DNA of 25,788 nt from Verrucomicrobiota bacterium (GCA_023443985.1 JAEZSJ010000389.1:1-25788), one strand, 5' to 3'. Shown: positions 7,979 through 15,847, counted from the stretch's first letter. Notes: a model not told the origin generated them from the letters alone. Translations and numbers: made by a program.

Positions 7979-8344
7979 ATGATCCAGATGCGTTCCATTC
8001 TCGACGTCGCCGACAACACCGGCGCGCGCAAGGCCTCGATGATCGGCCGCCTCGGCCCGAACACCGACATCGCGCACGTTGGCGACATCATCACCGTCAA
8101 CATCAAGGAAAGCAGCACCGACGCCACGGTGAAGAAGGGCGAGGTGGTCAAAGCCGTCATCGTCCGCACCCGGGCCCCGCTCCGGCGCGCCGATGGCAGC
8201 TACCTGCGTTTCGACAACAACGCCGTCGTCATCATCGACGCCGAGGGCAATCCCAAGGGCACCCCCATCTTCGGGCCCGTCGCACGCGAACTGCGGGCGA
8301 AGAACTTCATGAAGATCGTCTCCCTCGCTCCGGAGGTCCTCTGA
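7979..8344 (+). CDS. rplN: 50S ribosomal protein L14
   Basis: L14 forms an intersubunit bridge and is the docking site of the silencing factor RsfS. The 121-residue product has the usual length and signatures: MIQMRSILDVADNTGARKAS, GDIITVNIKE, VKKGEVVKAVIVRTRAPLRRADGSYLRFDNNAVVII (in blocks about 50-86), and GTPIFGPVARELR. An AAGGAG overlapping the rpsQ stop lies about 8 bases upstream. Its TGA shares a base with the rplX start codon, so the two are probably translationally coupled. Confidence 0.97.
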   Translation: MIQMRSILDVADNTGARKASMIGRLGPNTDIAHVGDIITVNIKESSTDATVKKGEVVKAVIVRTRAPLRRADGSYLRFDNNAVVIIDAEGNPKGTPIFGPVARELRAKNFMKIVSLAPEVL

Positions 8345-8619
8345 TGAAGCAGAAATTCCACGTTAAACGCGGCGATCTCGTCGCCGTCATCTCCGGCTCC
8401 CACAAGGGCAAGCAGGGCAAGGTCCTCGAGGTGCGCGCCGCCAAGCAGCGCGCCGTCGTCGAAGGCGTCGCCATGATCAAACGCCACGAGCGCAAGTCGC
8501 AGGCCAACCCGCAGGGCCGCATCGTCGAGCGCGAGGGCACCATCCACGTCTCCAATCTCAAGGTGGTGACTGCCGCCGAGAAACCCGCCGCAAAAAAGGC
8601 TGGCAAGGCGCAGTCCTGA
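8344..8619 (+). CDS. rplX: 50S ribosomal protein L24
   Basis: L24 is an assembly-initiating protein with an SH3-like KOW domain. The 91-residue product has the KOW motif at about 9-32 (GDLVAVISGSHKGKQGKVLEV), then VVEGVAMIKRHERKSQANPQG and IVEREGTIHVSNLKVV. A short lysine/alanine tail ends the protein. It is a little shorter than the common 100-105 residues. The ATG overlaps the rplN stop, and a GGAGG sits 7 bases upstream. A 55-base structured gap separates it from rplE. Confidence 0.96.
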   Translation: MKQKFHVKRGDLVAVISGSHKGKQGKVLEVRAAKQRAVVEGVAMIKRHERKSQANPQGRIVEREGTIHVSNLKVVTAAEKPAAKKAGKAQS

Positions 8620-8668
8620 GTTGTCACTCTGACCAACTTACCACGCTGCCGGGTCGGAAATCCGGCGC
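8620..8668 (+). promoter_or_regulatory. Hairpins in the rplX-rplE gap
   Basis: Two small stem-loops can be drawn. GTTG-TCA (8620-8626) pairs with TGA-CAAC (8630-8637), with one bulged C and a CTC loop. GCCGG (8648-8652) pairs with CCGGC (8662-8666) around a 9-base loop. The second ends about 6 bases before the rplE ATG region. In E. coli the spc operon is controlled by S8 binding at the start of rplE, so the location is suggestive, but I could not confirm an S8 core motif. Confidence 0.3.
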
Positions 8669-8674
8669 ACACCC

Positions 8675-9250
8675 ATGAAGAAAGTCCCGCAACTTAAGAA
8701 GCACTATACCGAGGTCGTCGTTCCTGCCCTCAAGCAGAACCGCGGCTACGCCAACCCGCACCAGGTGCCGCGCATCACCAAGGTCGTCCTCAACACCGGC
8801 ATCGATGCCGGGGCGGACAAGACCGTGATCACCGACACCCAGCGCGACCTCACCGCCATCGCCGGCCAGAAGGCCGTCCTCACGAAGGCCCGCAAGGCGA
8901 TCGCGAACTTCAAGCTCCGCGAAGGCCAGACGGTCGGCGCCACGGTCACGCTTCGCGGCGAGAACATGTGGCACTTCCTCTCGCGCCTGCTCGTCGTCGC
9001 CCTCCCCACGATCCGCGACTTCCGCGGCGTGCCGACCAAGTTCGACGGCAACGGCAACTACAACCTCGGCGTGACCGACTATTCGATCTTCCCCGAGATC
9101 TCGCTCGAGAACACCAAGCGCATGATGGGCCTCGACATCTCCATCGTGACCACCGCCGCGACCGACGACGAAGGCCGCGAGCTGCTCAAGCTCCTCGGCT
9201 TCCCGTTCCGCCGCACCGAGGCCGCCGCCAAGACTTCCACCGCCGCCTGA
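8675..9250 (+). CDS. rplE: 50S ribosomal protein L5
   Basis: L5 binds 5S rRNA in the central protuberance and contacts P-site tRNA. The 191-residue product shows NPHQVPRITKVVLNTGID (about 27-44), the segment KAVLTKARKAIANFKLREGQTVGATVTLRG in blocks at about 69-98, and FRGVPTKFDGNGNYNLGVTDYSIFPEI. The C-terminus has SIVTTAATDDEGRELLKLLGFPF, the standard ending, plus a short alanine-rich tail. The start follows CCC without a Shine-Dalgarno. rpsN begins 7 bases after the stop. Confidence 0.97.
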   Translation: MKKVPQLKKHYTEVVVPALKQNRGYANPHQVPRITKVVLNTGIDAGADKTVITDTQRDLTAIAGQKAVLTKARKAIANFKLREGQTVGATVTLRGENMWHFLSRLLVVALPTIRDFRGVPTKFDGNGNYNLGVTDYSIFPEISLENTKRMMGLDISIVTTAATDDEGRELLKLLGFPFRRTEAAAKTSTAA

Positions 9251-9257
9251 TTCCGCC

Positions 9258-9563
9258 ATGCCGAAAACTTCCGCCATCGAGAAGAACAACCGCCGCATCG
9301 CCCTCGTCGAAAAGTACGCGGCGAAGCGCGCCGAGCTGAAGGCGATCCTCGCCAACCCGAACACCACCGACGAGGAGTTCTTCGCCGCCCAGAAGGCGAT
9401 GTCGAAGCTCCCGCGCAACTCGTCCGCCATCCGGGTGCGCAATCGTTGCGCCCTCAGCGGCCGCCCGCGCGGCTACATCCGCCGCTACCGCGTCTCCCGC
9501 ATCACCTTCCGCGAGCTCGCGCTTTCCGGCAAGATTCCCGGCGTCACCAAGAGCTCCTGGTAA
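9258..9563 (+). CDS. rpsN: 30S ribosomal protein S14 (long, zinc-free type)
   Basis: S14 completes the 30S head with S3, S10 and S19. The 101-residue product is the long form without zinc-binding CxxC pairs. It has KNNRRIALVEKYAAKRAELKAIL near the N-terminus, LPRNSSAIRVRNRCALSGRPRG (about 51-72) and the C-terminal FRELALSGKIPGVTKSSW. The only cysteine in the C-terminal core is in RCALSG. The start follows CCGCC without a Shine-Dalgarno. The spc order L5-S14-S8 is conserved. Confidence 0.97.
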   Translation: MPKTSAIEKNNRRIALVEKYAAKRAELKAILANPNTTDEEFFAAQKAMSKLPRNSSAIRVRNRCALSGRPRGYIRRYRVSRITFRELALSGKIPGVTKSSW

Positions 9564-9571
9564 AGACTTCC

Positions 9572-9599
9572 GGACCGGCAGTTGGATATCGGCCGGTCC
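9572..9599 (+). promoter_or_regulatory. Perfect 8-bp hairpin before rpsH
   Basis: GGACCGGC (9572-9579) pairs perfectly with GCCGGTCC (9592-9599) around a 12-base loop (AGTTGGATATCG). It fills most of the 51-base rpsN-rpsH gap and ends 15 bases before the S8 start. No T-run follows. S8 is the known repressor of the spc operon in E. coli, so a structure directly before its own gene is a candidate feedback site. This role is inferred. Confidence 0.45.
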
Positions 9600-9614
9600 A
9601 TTCCCAACCACACC

Positions 9615-10007
9615 ATGACTGATCCAATCAGCGATTTTCTCACGCGGATCCGCAACGCCACCAAGGCCGGCCTGGCCGAGTGCGTTGTGCCGCACAGCAT
9701 CCTGAAGGCTGCGATGGCTCGCATCCTGAAGGAAGAGGGCTACGTCTCGGCCGTCGCCGAGGGTACGGATGAAGCCGGCCACAAGACCGTCGTCATCACG
9801 CTCAAGTACGTCGACAACACCCCCGCCATCACCAATCTCCGCCGCCTGAGCACCCCCGGCCGTCGTCTCTACTACGGCTATCGCGACATTCCGCGCGTGC
9901 TCAACGGCCTCGGCATCTCGATCGTCTCGACCTCCAAGGGTCTGATGAAGGATCAGGACGCCCGTCGCCAGAAGCTCGGCGGCGAACTCCTCTGCAGCAT
10001 CTGGTAA
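9615..10007 (+). CDS. rpsH: 30S ribosomal protein S8
   Basis: S8 binds the central domain of 16S rRNA (helix 21) and is the autogenous regulator of spc in E. coli. The 130-residue product has the exact family length from the ATG at 9615: MTDPISDFLTRIRNATKAG. It continues with LKAAMARILKEEGYV, VDNTPAITNLRRLSTPGRRLYYGY and the C-terminal ISIVSTSKGLMKDQDARRQKLGGELLCSIW (in blocks about 101-130). A longer frame from a TTG at 9582 would translate the hairpin and adds residues absent from S8, so the ATG is preferred. Confidence 0.97.
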   Translation: MTDPISDFLTRIRNATKAGLAECVVPHSILKAAMARILKEEGYVSAVAEGTDEAGHKTVVITLKYVDNTPAITNLRRLSTPGRRLYYGYRDIPRVLNGLGISIVSTSKGLMKDQDARRQKLGGELLCSIW

Positions 10008-10022
10008 AAGGAGAGAACCACC

Positions 10023-10559
10023 ATGAGTCGTATTGGAAAACTCCCCGTTACCATCCCCGCCAAGGTCAAGGTCTCCGTCCAGGGCGGCCTCGTTCTGGTC
10101 GAGGGCCCGAAGGGCAAGGTCCAGCAGGCCTTCGACACGGTCGTGAAGATCGAAGTCGTCGACGGCGAGGTCATTGTCACCCCGCAGGACGAGACCCGCT
10201 TCGCCAACGCGATGCACGGCACCGCCCGCTCGATCATCAATGGCATGGTCCAAGGCGTCTTGAACGGCTACGTCAAGGAGCTCGAGATCCAGGGCGTCGG
10301 TTTCAAGGCCGCCGTCACCGGCAAGGTCGTCGACCTCGCCCTCGGCTACTCGCACCCGATCAAGTATGAGATCCCCGAGGGGATCAAGGTCACCGTGACC
10401 GACCAGACCAAGGTCAAGATCGAGGGCTGCAACAAGCAGCTCGTCGGCAAGGTCGCCACGGAGATCCGCGCCTTCTACCCGCCGGAACCCTACAAGGGCA
10501 AGGGCGTGCGCATCGTCGGCGAGCGTGTTCGCCGCAAGGAAGGCAAGACCGTCGCCTAA
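10023..10559 (+). CDS. rplF: 50S ribosomal protein L6
   Basis: L6 lies near the GTPase centre and stabilises the sarcin-ricin region. The 178-residue product has the usual length and two-domain fold: MSRIGKLPVTIPAKVKVSV, LVLVEGPKGKV and MVQGVLNGYVKELEIQGVGFKA (about 77-98). The C-terminal signature is PPEPYKGKGVRIVGERVRRKEGK (about 153-175). One of the best Shine-Dalgarno sites in the window (AAAGGAGAG) precedes the start. It follows rpsH by 15 bases. Confidence 0.97.
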   Translation: MSRIGKLPVTIPAKVKVSVQGGLVLVEGPKGKVQQAFDTVVKIEVVDGEVIVTPQDETRFANAMHGTARSIINGMVQGVLNGYVKELEIQGVGFKAAVTGKVVDLALGYSHPIKYEIPEGIKVTVTDQTKVKIEGCNKQLVGKVATEIRAFYPPEPYKGKGVRIVGERVRRKEGKTVA

Positions 10560-10588
10560 CCGCGCCACCAACCAAAAGGAATCCAGCG

Positions 10589-10951
10589 ATGAACACCATT
10601 CGCAAAGCCCAGCTGCTCCAGAAGCGCAAGTGGCGCATCCGCAAGAAGGTCGTCGGCACCGCCGAGCGCCCGCGCCTCTGCCTCCACTTCAGCGGCAAGC
10701 ACATCTACGCCCAAGCCATCGACGACGTGAAGGGCGCCACCCTCGTCGCCGTCTCCACCCTCACCCCCGAGTTGCGCGAGCAGAAACTCGCCGCCAACGA
10801 CAAGAGCGCGAAGGCGCTCGCCGACGTGTTCGCCGCCAAGGCGACCGCCGCCGGTGTCAGCAGCGTGGTCTTCGACCGCAACGGCCGCCGTTTCCACGGC
10901 AAGGTCAAAACATTCGCCGAAGCCGTCCGCCAGGCCGGTCTGAAGTTCTAA
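10589..10951 (+). CDS. rplR: 50S ribosomal protein L18
   Basis: L18 binds 5S rRNA together with L5. The 120-residue product has the usual length: a basic N-terminus (MNTIRKAQLLQKRKWRIRKK), then PRLCLHFSGKHIYAQAIDDVKGATLVAVSTL in blocks at about 29-59, and VVFDRNGRRFHGKVKTFAEAVRQAGLKF at the end. An AAAGGA lies about 8 bases before the ATG. It follows rplF by 29 bases and precedes rpsE by 9. Confidence 0.97.
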   Translation: MNTIRKAQLLQKRKWRIRKKVVGTAERPRLCLHFSGKHIYAQAIDDVKGATLVAVSTLTPELREQKLAANDKSAKALADVFAAKATAAGVSSVVFDRNGRRFHGKVKTFAEAVRQAGLKF

Positions 10952-10960
10952 TCCGAGACC

Positions 10961-11479
10961 ATGAACAATTCCCGTTCCTCCTCCGACCGTGATCGTGGTC
11001 GCGGCGCTCCCGAAGCCCCGGAATCCGGACTGATCGAGAAGGTCGTCTTCATCAACCGCTGCGCCAAGGTCGTCAAGGGCGGCCGCCGTTTCAGCTTCTC
11101 CGCCCTCGCCGTCGTCGGCGACGGCAAGGGCTCGGTCGGCATCGGCTACGGCAAGGCCAACGAGGTGCCGGACGCCATCCGCAAAGGCACCGAGAACGCC
11201 CGCAAGAACATGGTGACCGTGCAGCTCAAGGGCGACACGATCCCGCATGAGGTGTTCGGCGAGTACGACGGCGGCAAGGTCCTCCTCCGCCCGGCGACGG
11301 CCGGTACCGGCGTCATCGCCGGCGGCGGTGTCCGCGCGATCCTCGAGGCGGCCGGCGTGCACAACGTCCTCTCCAAGTCGATGGGTTCGAAGAACCATAT
11401 CGCGGTCGTCAACGCCACGCTGCTCGGCCTGCGCAAGCTCCGCTCGGCCGAACAGTTCCAGAAAGTCCGCCAGGCCTGA
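10961..11479 (+). CDS. rpsE: 30S ribosomal protein S5
   Basis: S5 acts in decoding accuracy and in the mRNA entry channel. The 172-residue product begins with an Arg/Ser/Asp-rich segment of about 20 residues (MNNSRSSSDRDRGRG). The double-stranded-RNA-binding-like domain follows with VVKGGRRFSFSALAVVGDGKGSVGIGYGKA in blocks about 38-67. The C-terminal domain has LRPATAGTGVIAGGGVRAILEAAGV and GSKNHIAVVNATLLGL. Compared with the spc operon of E. coli the next gene should be rpmD (L30), but here rplO follows after 26 bases. Confidence 0.97.
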   Translation: MNNSRSSSDRDRGRGAPEAPESGLIEKVVFINRCAKVVKGGRRFSFSALAVVGDGKGSVGIGYGKANEVPDAIRKGTENARKNMVTVQLKGDTIPHEVFGEYDGGKVLLRPATAGTGVIAGGGVRAILEAAGVHNVLSKSMGSKNHIAVVNATLLGLRKLRSAEQFQKVRQA

Positions 11480-11505
11480 ACCCTCGGCGCAACCATCCAG
11501 CGATC

Positions 11506-11952
11506 ATGAAGCTTCACGAACTCAAGAATGTCCCTGGCGCCGTCCACCGCCGCAAGCGCGTCGGTTGCGGCGAGGGTGGGGGACACGGCAAGACCTCCGG
11601 CAAGGGTGGCAAGGGCCAGACCGCCCGCTCGGGCGGCAGCATCCGCCCCGGCTTCGAAGGCGGCCAGATGCCCCTCTACCGCAAGCTCCCGCACCGCGGT
11701 TTCAACAACAAGAACTTCAAGACCGTCTTCTCGATCGTCAACCTGGGCGACCTCGCCCGTCTCGACGATTCGGTGACGGAAGTCGACGCCCAGCTGCTGG
11801 CCCAGGCCGGGCTGACGCGCGACGCCAGCCTGCCGGTCAAGATCCTCGGCGTGGGCGAGATCGCCCGCTCGTTGAAGATCACGGCCGCGAAATTCTCCGG
11901 CACCGCCAAGGAGAAGATCGAGAAGGCCGGTGGCCAGGCCCTCCAGGCCTGA
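11506..11952 (+). CDS. rplO: 50S ribosomal protein L15
   Basis: L15 is a late-assembly protein with a long glycine-rich N-terminal arm threading 23S rRNA. The 148-residue product shows MKLHELKNVPGAVHRRKRVGCG, then glycine/lysine repeats GGGHGKTSGKGGKGQTARSGG (about 24-44) and MPLYRKLPHRGFNNKNFK. The C-terminal domain has VKILGVGEIARSLKITAAKFS and EKIEKAGGQA. The start lies 26 bases after rpsE with no clear Shine-Dalgarno. A UUCG-capped hairpin follows the stop, before secY. Confidence 0.97.
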   Translation: MKLHELKNVPGAVHRRKRVGCGEGGGHGKTSGKGGKGQTARSGGSIRPGFEGGQMPLYRKLPHRGFNNKNFKTVFSIVNLGDLARLDDSVTEVDAQLLAQAGLTRDASLPVKILGVGEIARSLKITAAKFSGTAKEKIEKAGGQALQA

Positions 11953-11961
11953 GTCGTTCTC

Positions 11962-11983
11962 CAGCGCGCCTTCGGGCGCGCTG
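11962..11983 (+). promoter_or_regulatory. UUCG-capped 9-bp hairpin between rplO and secY
   Basis: CAGCGCGCC (11962-11970) pairs perfectly with GGCGCGCTG (11975-11983), closed by a TTCG tetraloop. It begins 9 bases after the rplO stop, and the downstream sequence is CCCATTTACTCC, so the U-tract is short and broken. It may act as a partial terminator or a 3'-end stabiliser that lowers secY expression relative to the ribosomal genes. That function is inferred; the structure is directly visible. Confidence 0.6.
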
Positions 11984-12012
11984 CCCATTTACTCCCGCGA
12001 TCAAACCCTCCC

Positions 12013-13515
12013 GTGTTCTCCGCCTTTGCGAACTGCCTGAAGATTCCCGAGCTCCGGCAACGGATCTTCTTCACGATGGCCCTCATCTTTGTGGCGCGCG
12101 TCGGCGCCCACATCCCGCTGCCGGGGATCGACCCGGAGCCGTTGCAGAGGTTCTTCGCGGATCAGGCCGCCTCGGGCGCGGGCGCGATCATCGGGTTGTA
12201 CAACATGTTCACCGGCGGCGCGCTCCTCAAGGGCGCGATCTGCGCGATGGGCATCATGCCGAATGTCTCGGCCTCGATCATCATGCAGTTGATGGTCGCC
12301 GTGGTCCCCCAGCTCGCCCGTCTCCAGCAGGAGGGTGATGTCGGCCGCCAGAAGATCCAGCAGTACACCCGTTATCTCACGGTGCTCATCTGCTTGATCC
12401 AGGGCGGGCTCCTCCTCGGCGCTCTCGAGAACCCCGGCCGCCTGTTCCCGGGGTACAACGAGGCGCAGTACGGCTCCATCGTCATCGCCAGCAAAGGCTG
12501 GTTCCTCGTCACCTCGACGATCTTCCTCACCGCCGGCACGCTGTTGATGATGTGGCTCGGCGAGCAGATCACCCAGCGGGGCATCGGCAACGGCATCTCG
12601 ATCCTCATCACGATCGGCATCCTGGCCGACATCCCGGGGGCGGCCGCGCAGACTTGGCAACTCTTCTTCAGCCCGATCGGCACCGGCCAGAGCTTTGGCG
12701 TGCTCCACGCCGTGGTCATGCTCGCCCTGTTCTTCGGTGTCACCGCGTTCATCGTCGCGCTCACCCAGGCGCAGCGGAAGATCCCGGTGCAGTACGCGAA
12801 ACGCGTGGTCGGCCAGCGCGTCTACGGCGGCCAGAGCTCCTTCCTCCCGCTGAAGATCAACTACTCGGGCGTCATGCCCGTGATCTTCGCCAGCGCGCTG
12901 CTGACCTTCCCGCCGATGCTCATGCAGTTCGCGGGTGCCCGGTTCAACCTGCCTTTCCTGCTCGACGTGGCTGAGCGGATCAATCGCGGCAACTGGTTCT
13001 ACTACACGTCGAACGCGCTGCTCATCCTGTTCTTCAGCTACTTCTGGGTGTCGGTCATGTTCAAACCGATCCAGATCGCCGACGATCTGAAGAAGTACGG
13101 CGGCTATATTCCGGGCGTGCGCCCCGGCGAGCCGACCGCGAAGTTCCTCGATTTCGTGATGACCCGCCTGACGCTCTTCGGTGCGCTTGCGCTCACGTTC
13201 ATCGCGGTCATGCCGGATTTCCTCTACCAGAAGATCTCGCTGCCCCAGCGCGTCGCGTACTTCTTCGGCGGCACCGGCATGCTCATCACCGTGGGTGTCA
13301 TGTTGGACACCATGCGGCAGCTGGAGACCTTCCTCCTGCAGCGCCACTACGACGGCTTCCTGAAGAAGGGGCGGATCCGCGCCCGCAGCACGACCATGGG
13401 CGGCGTCTCGGATGGCGCCGAGGCGCGGAACATCCAACCCCTCCTGATCACCTGCGCCGCGTTGCTCATCGTCGGTTTGGCCGCTTGGGCGATCCGTTAT
13501 TTCTCCCAATCATAA
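12013..13515 (+). CDS. secY: Protein translocase subunit SecY
   Basis: SecY is the channel of the general secretion pathway in the inner membrane. The product is 500 residues from a GTG start, longer than the roughly 440 of E. coli. It has the first membrane segment (about 18-37), the plug region ending PLPGID, GIMPNVSASIIMQLM (about 80-94), and the basic cytoplasmic loops QQEGDVGRQKIQQYTRY and QAQRKIPVQYAKRVVGQR. The normal end of the protein, LQRHYDGFLKKGRIR, is at about 442-456. About 44 more residues follow, including a clear hydrophobic helix LLITCAALLIVGLAAWAI (about 477-494). The GTG is the first start in frame that gives the SecY N-terminus. Confidence 0.96.
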   Translation: MFSAFANCLKIPELRQRIFFTMALIFVARVGAHIPLPGIDPEPLQRFFADQAASGAGAIIGLYNMFTGGALLKGAICAMGIMPNVSASIIMQLMVAVVPQLARLQQEGDVGRQKIQQYTRYLTVLICLIQGGLLLGALENPGRLFPGYNEAQYGSIVIASKGWFLVTSTIFLTAGTLLMMWLGEQITQRGIGNGISILITIGILADIPGAAAQTWQLFFSPIGTGQSFGVLHAVVMLALFFGVTAFIVALTQAQRKIPVQYAKRVVGQRVYGGQSSFLPLKINYSGVMPVIFASALLTFPPMLMQFAGARFNLPFLLDVAERINRGNWFYYTSNALLILFFSYFWVSVMFKPIQIADDLKKYGGYIPGVRPGEPTAKFLDFVMTRLTLFGALALTFIAVMPDFLYQKISLPQRVAYFFGGTGMLITVGVMLDTMRQLETFLLQRHYDGFLKKGRIRARSTTMGGVSDGAEARNIQPLLITCAALLIVGLAAWAIRYFSQS

Positions 13516-13533
13516 TTCTTTACTTCGCGGGGG

Positions 13534-14013
13534 ATGGTTGCCATTTCCGAGCTCTTTTCCCTGCTTGGTTCGTCCAAGTCCAAACTCCTGATTCTCTCAC
13601 CGGGGGCCGAATGCTCAGGTTCGACTCCCGATTTTCGTTCTTTGATTTCTGAGCACGTTTCAACCGAAGCTTTGCTTTCCGCCGAGTCGCAGCGGCAGAC
13701 GCCCTTGGGCGCCGCCCTTCGCCGCGCGGTGAAATCGCGTTGCGCGCCGGCCGACGAAACCGTCCTTGCCGTGCTGCGCCGTTGGTATTTCGCACGCCGG
13801 GCCGAGAGCGGATTCCGCCTCGTCGGGTTCCCTCGCACCGCGCTTCAGGCGCTCGTCTTCGACGAATGGCTCGAGACGCGCGGCGAGACCCTCGACGCCT
13901 GCATCCGCCTGCCGGGCGCCACGGCGGCATCCTCCGCCACCGCCGCCCACTATCGCGACCGTGGGTTGCTCGTCGACTGGCCGTCCGCCACACCGGTGCT
14001 TTCCCAATCATGA
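13534..14013 (+). CDS. Adenylate-kinase-like pseudoenzyme lacking Walker A lysine and LID
   Basis: The product has 159 residues against about 214 for adenylate kinase. Its outline matches Adk. The first strand and P-loop position reads LLILSPGAECSGS (18-30) instead of GAPGAGKGT, so the catalytic lysine is missing. ST (43-44) matches the ISTGD region, but the following AMP-binding arginine is absent. GFRLVGFPRTALQA (93-106) matches GFLLDGFPRTIPQA, keeping Arg101. HYRDRGLLVDWPSATPV (139-155) resembles the last strand, and the LID region between these is deleted. It lies between secY and map, exactly where adk usually is, and its stop overlaps the map start (ATGA). Codon use looks less biased than in its neighbours. 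Real catalysis is unlikely; a regulatory or relic role is possible. Known: secY-adk-map order; inferred: descent from adk. Confidence 0.75.
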   Translation: MVAISELFSLLGSSKSKLLILSPGAECSGSTPDFRSLISEHVSTEALLSAESQRQTPLGAALRRAVKSRCAPADETVLAVLRRWYFARRAESGFRLVGFPRTALQALVFDEWLETRGETLDACIRLPGATAASSATAAHYRDRGLLVDWPSATPVLSQS

Positions 14014-14783
14014 TTCCGATCAAGAACAAGGAGGGGATCGCCGGAATGCGCGAGGCCTGCCGTGTGGCCGCCGCCGTGCTCGCCAAGATGCGCGCGCTCG
14101 CCGCCCCCGGCATCACGACCTACGACCTCGACCAGGAAGCGAAGAAGATCATCGACGCCTACGGCGCCCGCAGTGCGTGTTTCAACTACCGCACCTCGCG
14201 CGGCCAGCGCGCCTATCCCGCGTACACCTGCATCTCCGTGAACGAGGAGGTGGTGCACGGCATCGGCTCCATCAAGCGCATCCTCCGGCCCGGCGACATT
14301 GTCTCCCTCGATGTGGTCGTCGAATACGGCGGCTGGATCGGCGACAACGCCACCACGGTCCGCGTCGCGCCGATCGCCCCCGAGGTGGAGCGGCTGTTGC
14401 AGGTCACCGAGACCGCGCTCCAGCATGGCATCGCCGCGGCCAAGGTCGGCAACCGGATCGGCGACATCTCGCACGCGATCCAGACCTTCGTCGAGGGCCA
14501 CGGCTTCAGCGTCGTGCGCGACATGGTCGGCCACGGTGTCGGCCGCTCGATGCACGAGGAGCCGCAGATCCCGAACTTCGGACGCAAGGGCACCGGCGAG
14601 CGAATCCGCCCCGGCATGACACTAGCGATCGAGCCCATGGTCAACACCGGCACGCACCGGATCGAGACCCTCGCCGACGGCTGGACCATCGTCACCGCCG
14701 ACGGCCGACCTTCCGCCCACTTCGAACACACGGTGCTCACCACCGAGTCCGGCCCCGAGATCCTCACGGTCCCGCCCGCCTGA
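14010..14783 (+). CDS. map: Methionine aminopeptidase, type I
   Basis: This metalloenzyme removes the initiator methionine from new proteins. The 257-residue product has all five metal ligands in their contexts: two aspartates 11 residues apart in SLDVVVEYGGWIGDNATT, the histidine in GHGVGRSMHEEP, and the glutamates in AIEPMVN and FEHTVLTT. There is no N-terminal zinc-finger or SH3-binding extension, so it is the short type Ia form. The ATG overlaps the stop of the Adk-like gene by four bases. This is the MIPIKNKEGIAGMREACR start; a longer frame from 13740 only reads through the upstream gene. No infA or rpmJ follows, and rpsM is next after 40 bases. Confidence 0.96.
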   Translation: MIPIKNKEGIAGMREACRVAAAVLAKMRALAAPGITTYDLDQEAKKIIDAYGARSACFNYRTSRGQRAYPAYTCISVNEEVVHGIGSIKRILRPGDIVSLDVVVEYGGWIGDNATTVRVAPIAPEVERLLQVTETALQHGIAAAKVGNRIGDISHAIQTFVEGHGFSVVRDMVGHGVGRSMHEEPQIPNFGRKGTGERIRPGMTLAIEPMVNTGTHRIETLADGWTIVTADGRPSAHFEHTVLTTESGPEILTVPPA

Positions 14784-14823
14784 CCCGTTCCCACTTTTCC
14801 AACCACACTTCTAACTCAACACC

Positions 14824-15201
14824 ATGCCTCGTCTCCTTGGGGTGGATATCCCCGCTAAGAAAAAAGTCCCGTACGCCCTGCGTTACATCTACGGTGTCGG
14901 TCCCGACCGGGCCGACCAGATCGTGGCGCAGGTCGGCATCGATCCCAACATGCGCGCCTCCGACCTCTCGGAGGAGCAGCTCAACAAGATCATGTCCTTC
15001 ATCGCCGAGAAGAAGTGGGTGGTGGAAGGCGATCTCCGCCGTGAGATCACCTCCAACATTCGCCGCCTGCAGGCGATCAACTGCTACCGAGGCACGCGCC
15101 ACCGCCGCAGCCTGCCCGTGCGCGGCCAGCGCACCAAGACCAACGCCCGCACCCGCAAGGGCCCGCGCAAGACCGTTGGCGTTGCCAAGAAAGCCGAGTA
15201 A
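14824..15201 (+). CDS. rpsM: 30S ribosomal protein S13
   Basis: S13 in the 30S head contacts the P-site tRNA and the 50S subunit. The 125-residue product reads MPRLLGVDIPAKKKVPYALRYIYGVG (blocks 1-26). It then has the helix-two-turn-helix region and the C-terminal signature CYRGTRHRRSLPVRGQRTKTNARTRKGPRKT (blocks about 88-118). Length is close to the usual 118-125. The start follows CAACACC with no Shine-Dalgarno. It begins the alpha-operon part: S13, S11, S4, alpha, L17. Confidence 0.97.
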   Translation: MPRLLGVDIPAKKKVPYALRYIYGVGPDRADQIVAQVGIDPNMRASDLSEEQLNKIMSFIAEKKWVVEGDLRREITSNIRRLQAINCYRGTRHRRSLPVRGQRTKTNARTRKGPRKTVGVAKKAE

Positions 15202-15212
15202 TCCGCACGACC

Positions 15213-15802
<590 letters not shown>

Positions 15803-15804
15803 GC

Positions 15805-15835
15805 GTCGGAATCCACCATACTCTTCACCTCCGAC
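15805..15835 (+). promoter_or_regulatory. Possible 6-bp stem before rpsD
   Basis: GTCGGA (15805-15810) can pair with TCCGAC (15830-15835) around a 19-base loop in the 47-base rpsK-rpsD gap. S4, encoded next, is the repressor of the alpha operon in E. coli, which gives the site some interest. The stem is short and the loop is large, so support is weak. Confidence 0.2.
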
Positions 15836-15847
15836 CGTTCCTTTTCC

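Noticed and set aside
12001..13509. 502-codon antisense frame opposite secY
   Set aside because: Same effect of GC-rich coding; the product is charged low-complexity sequence with no domain.
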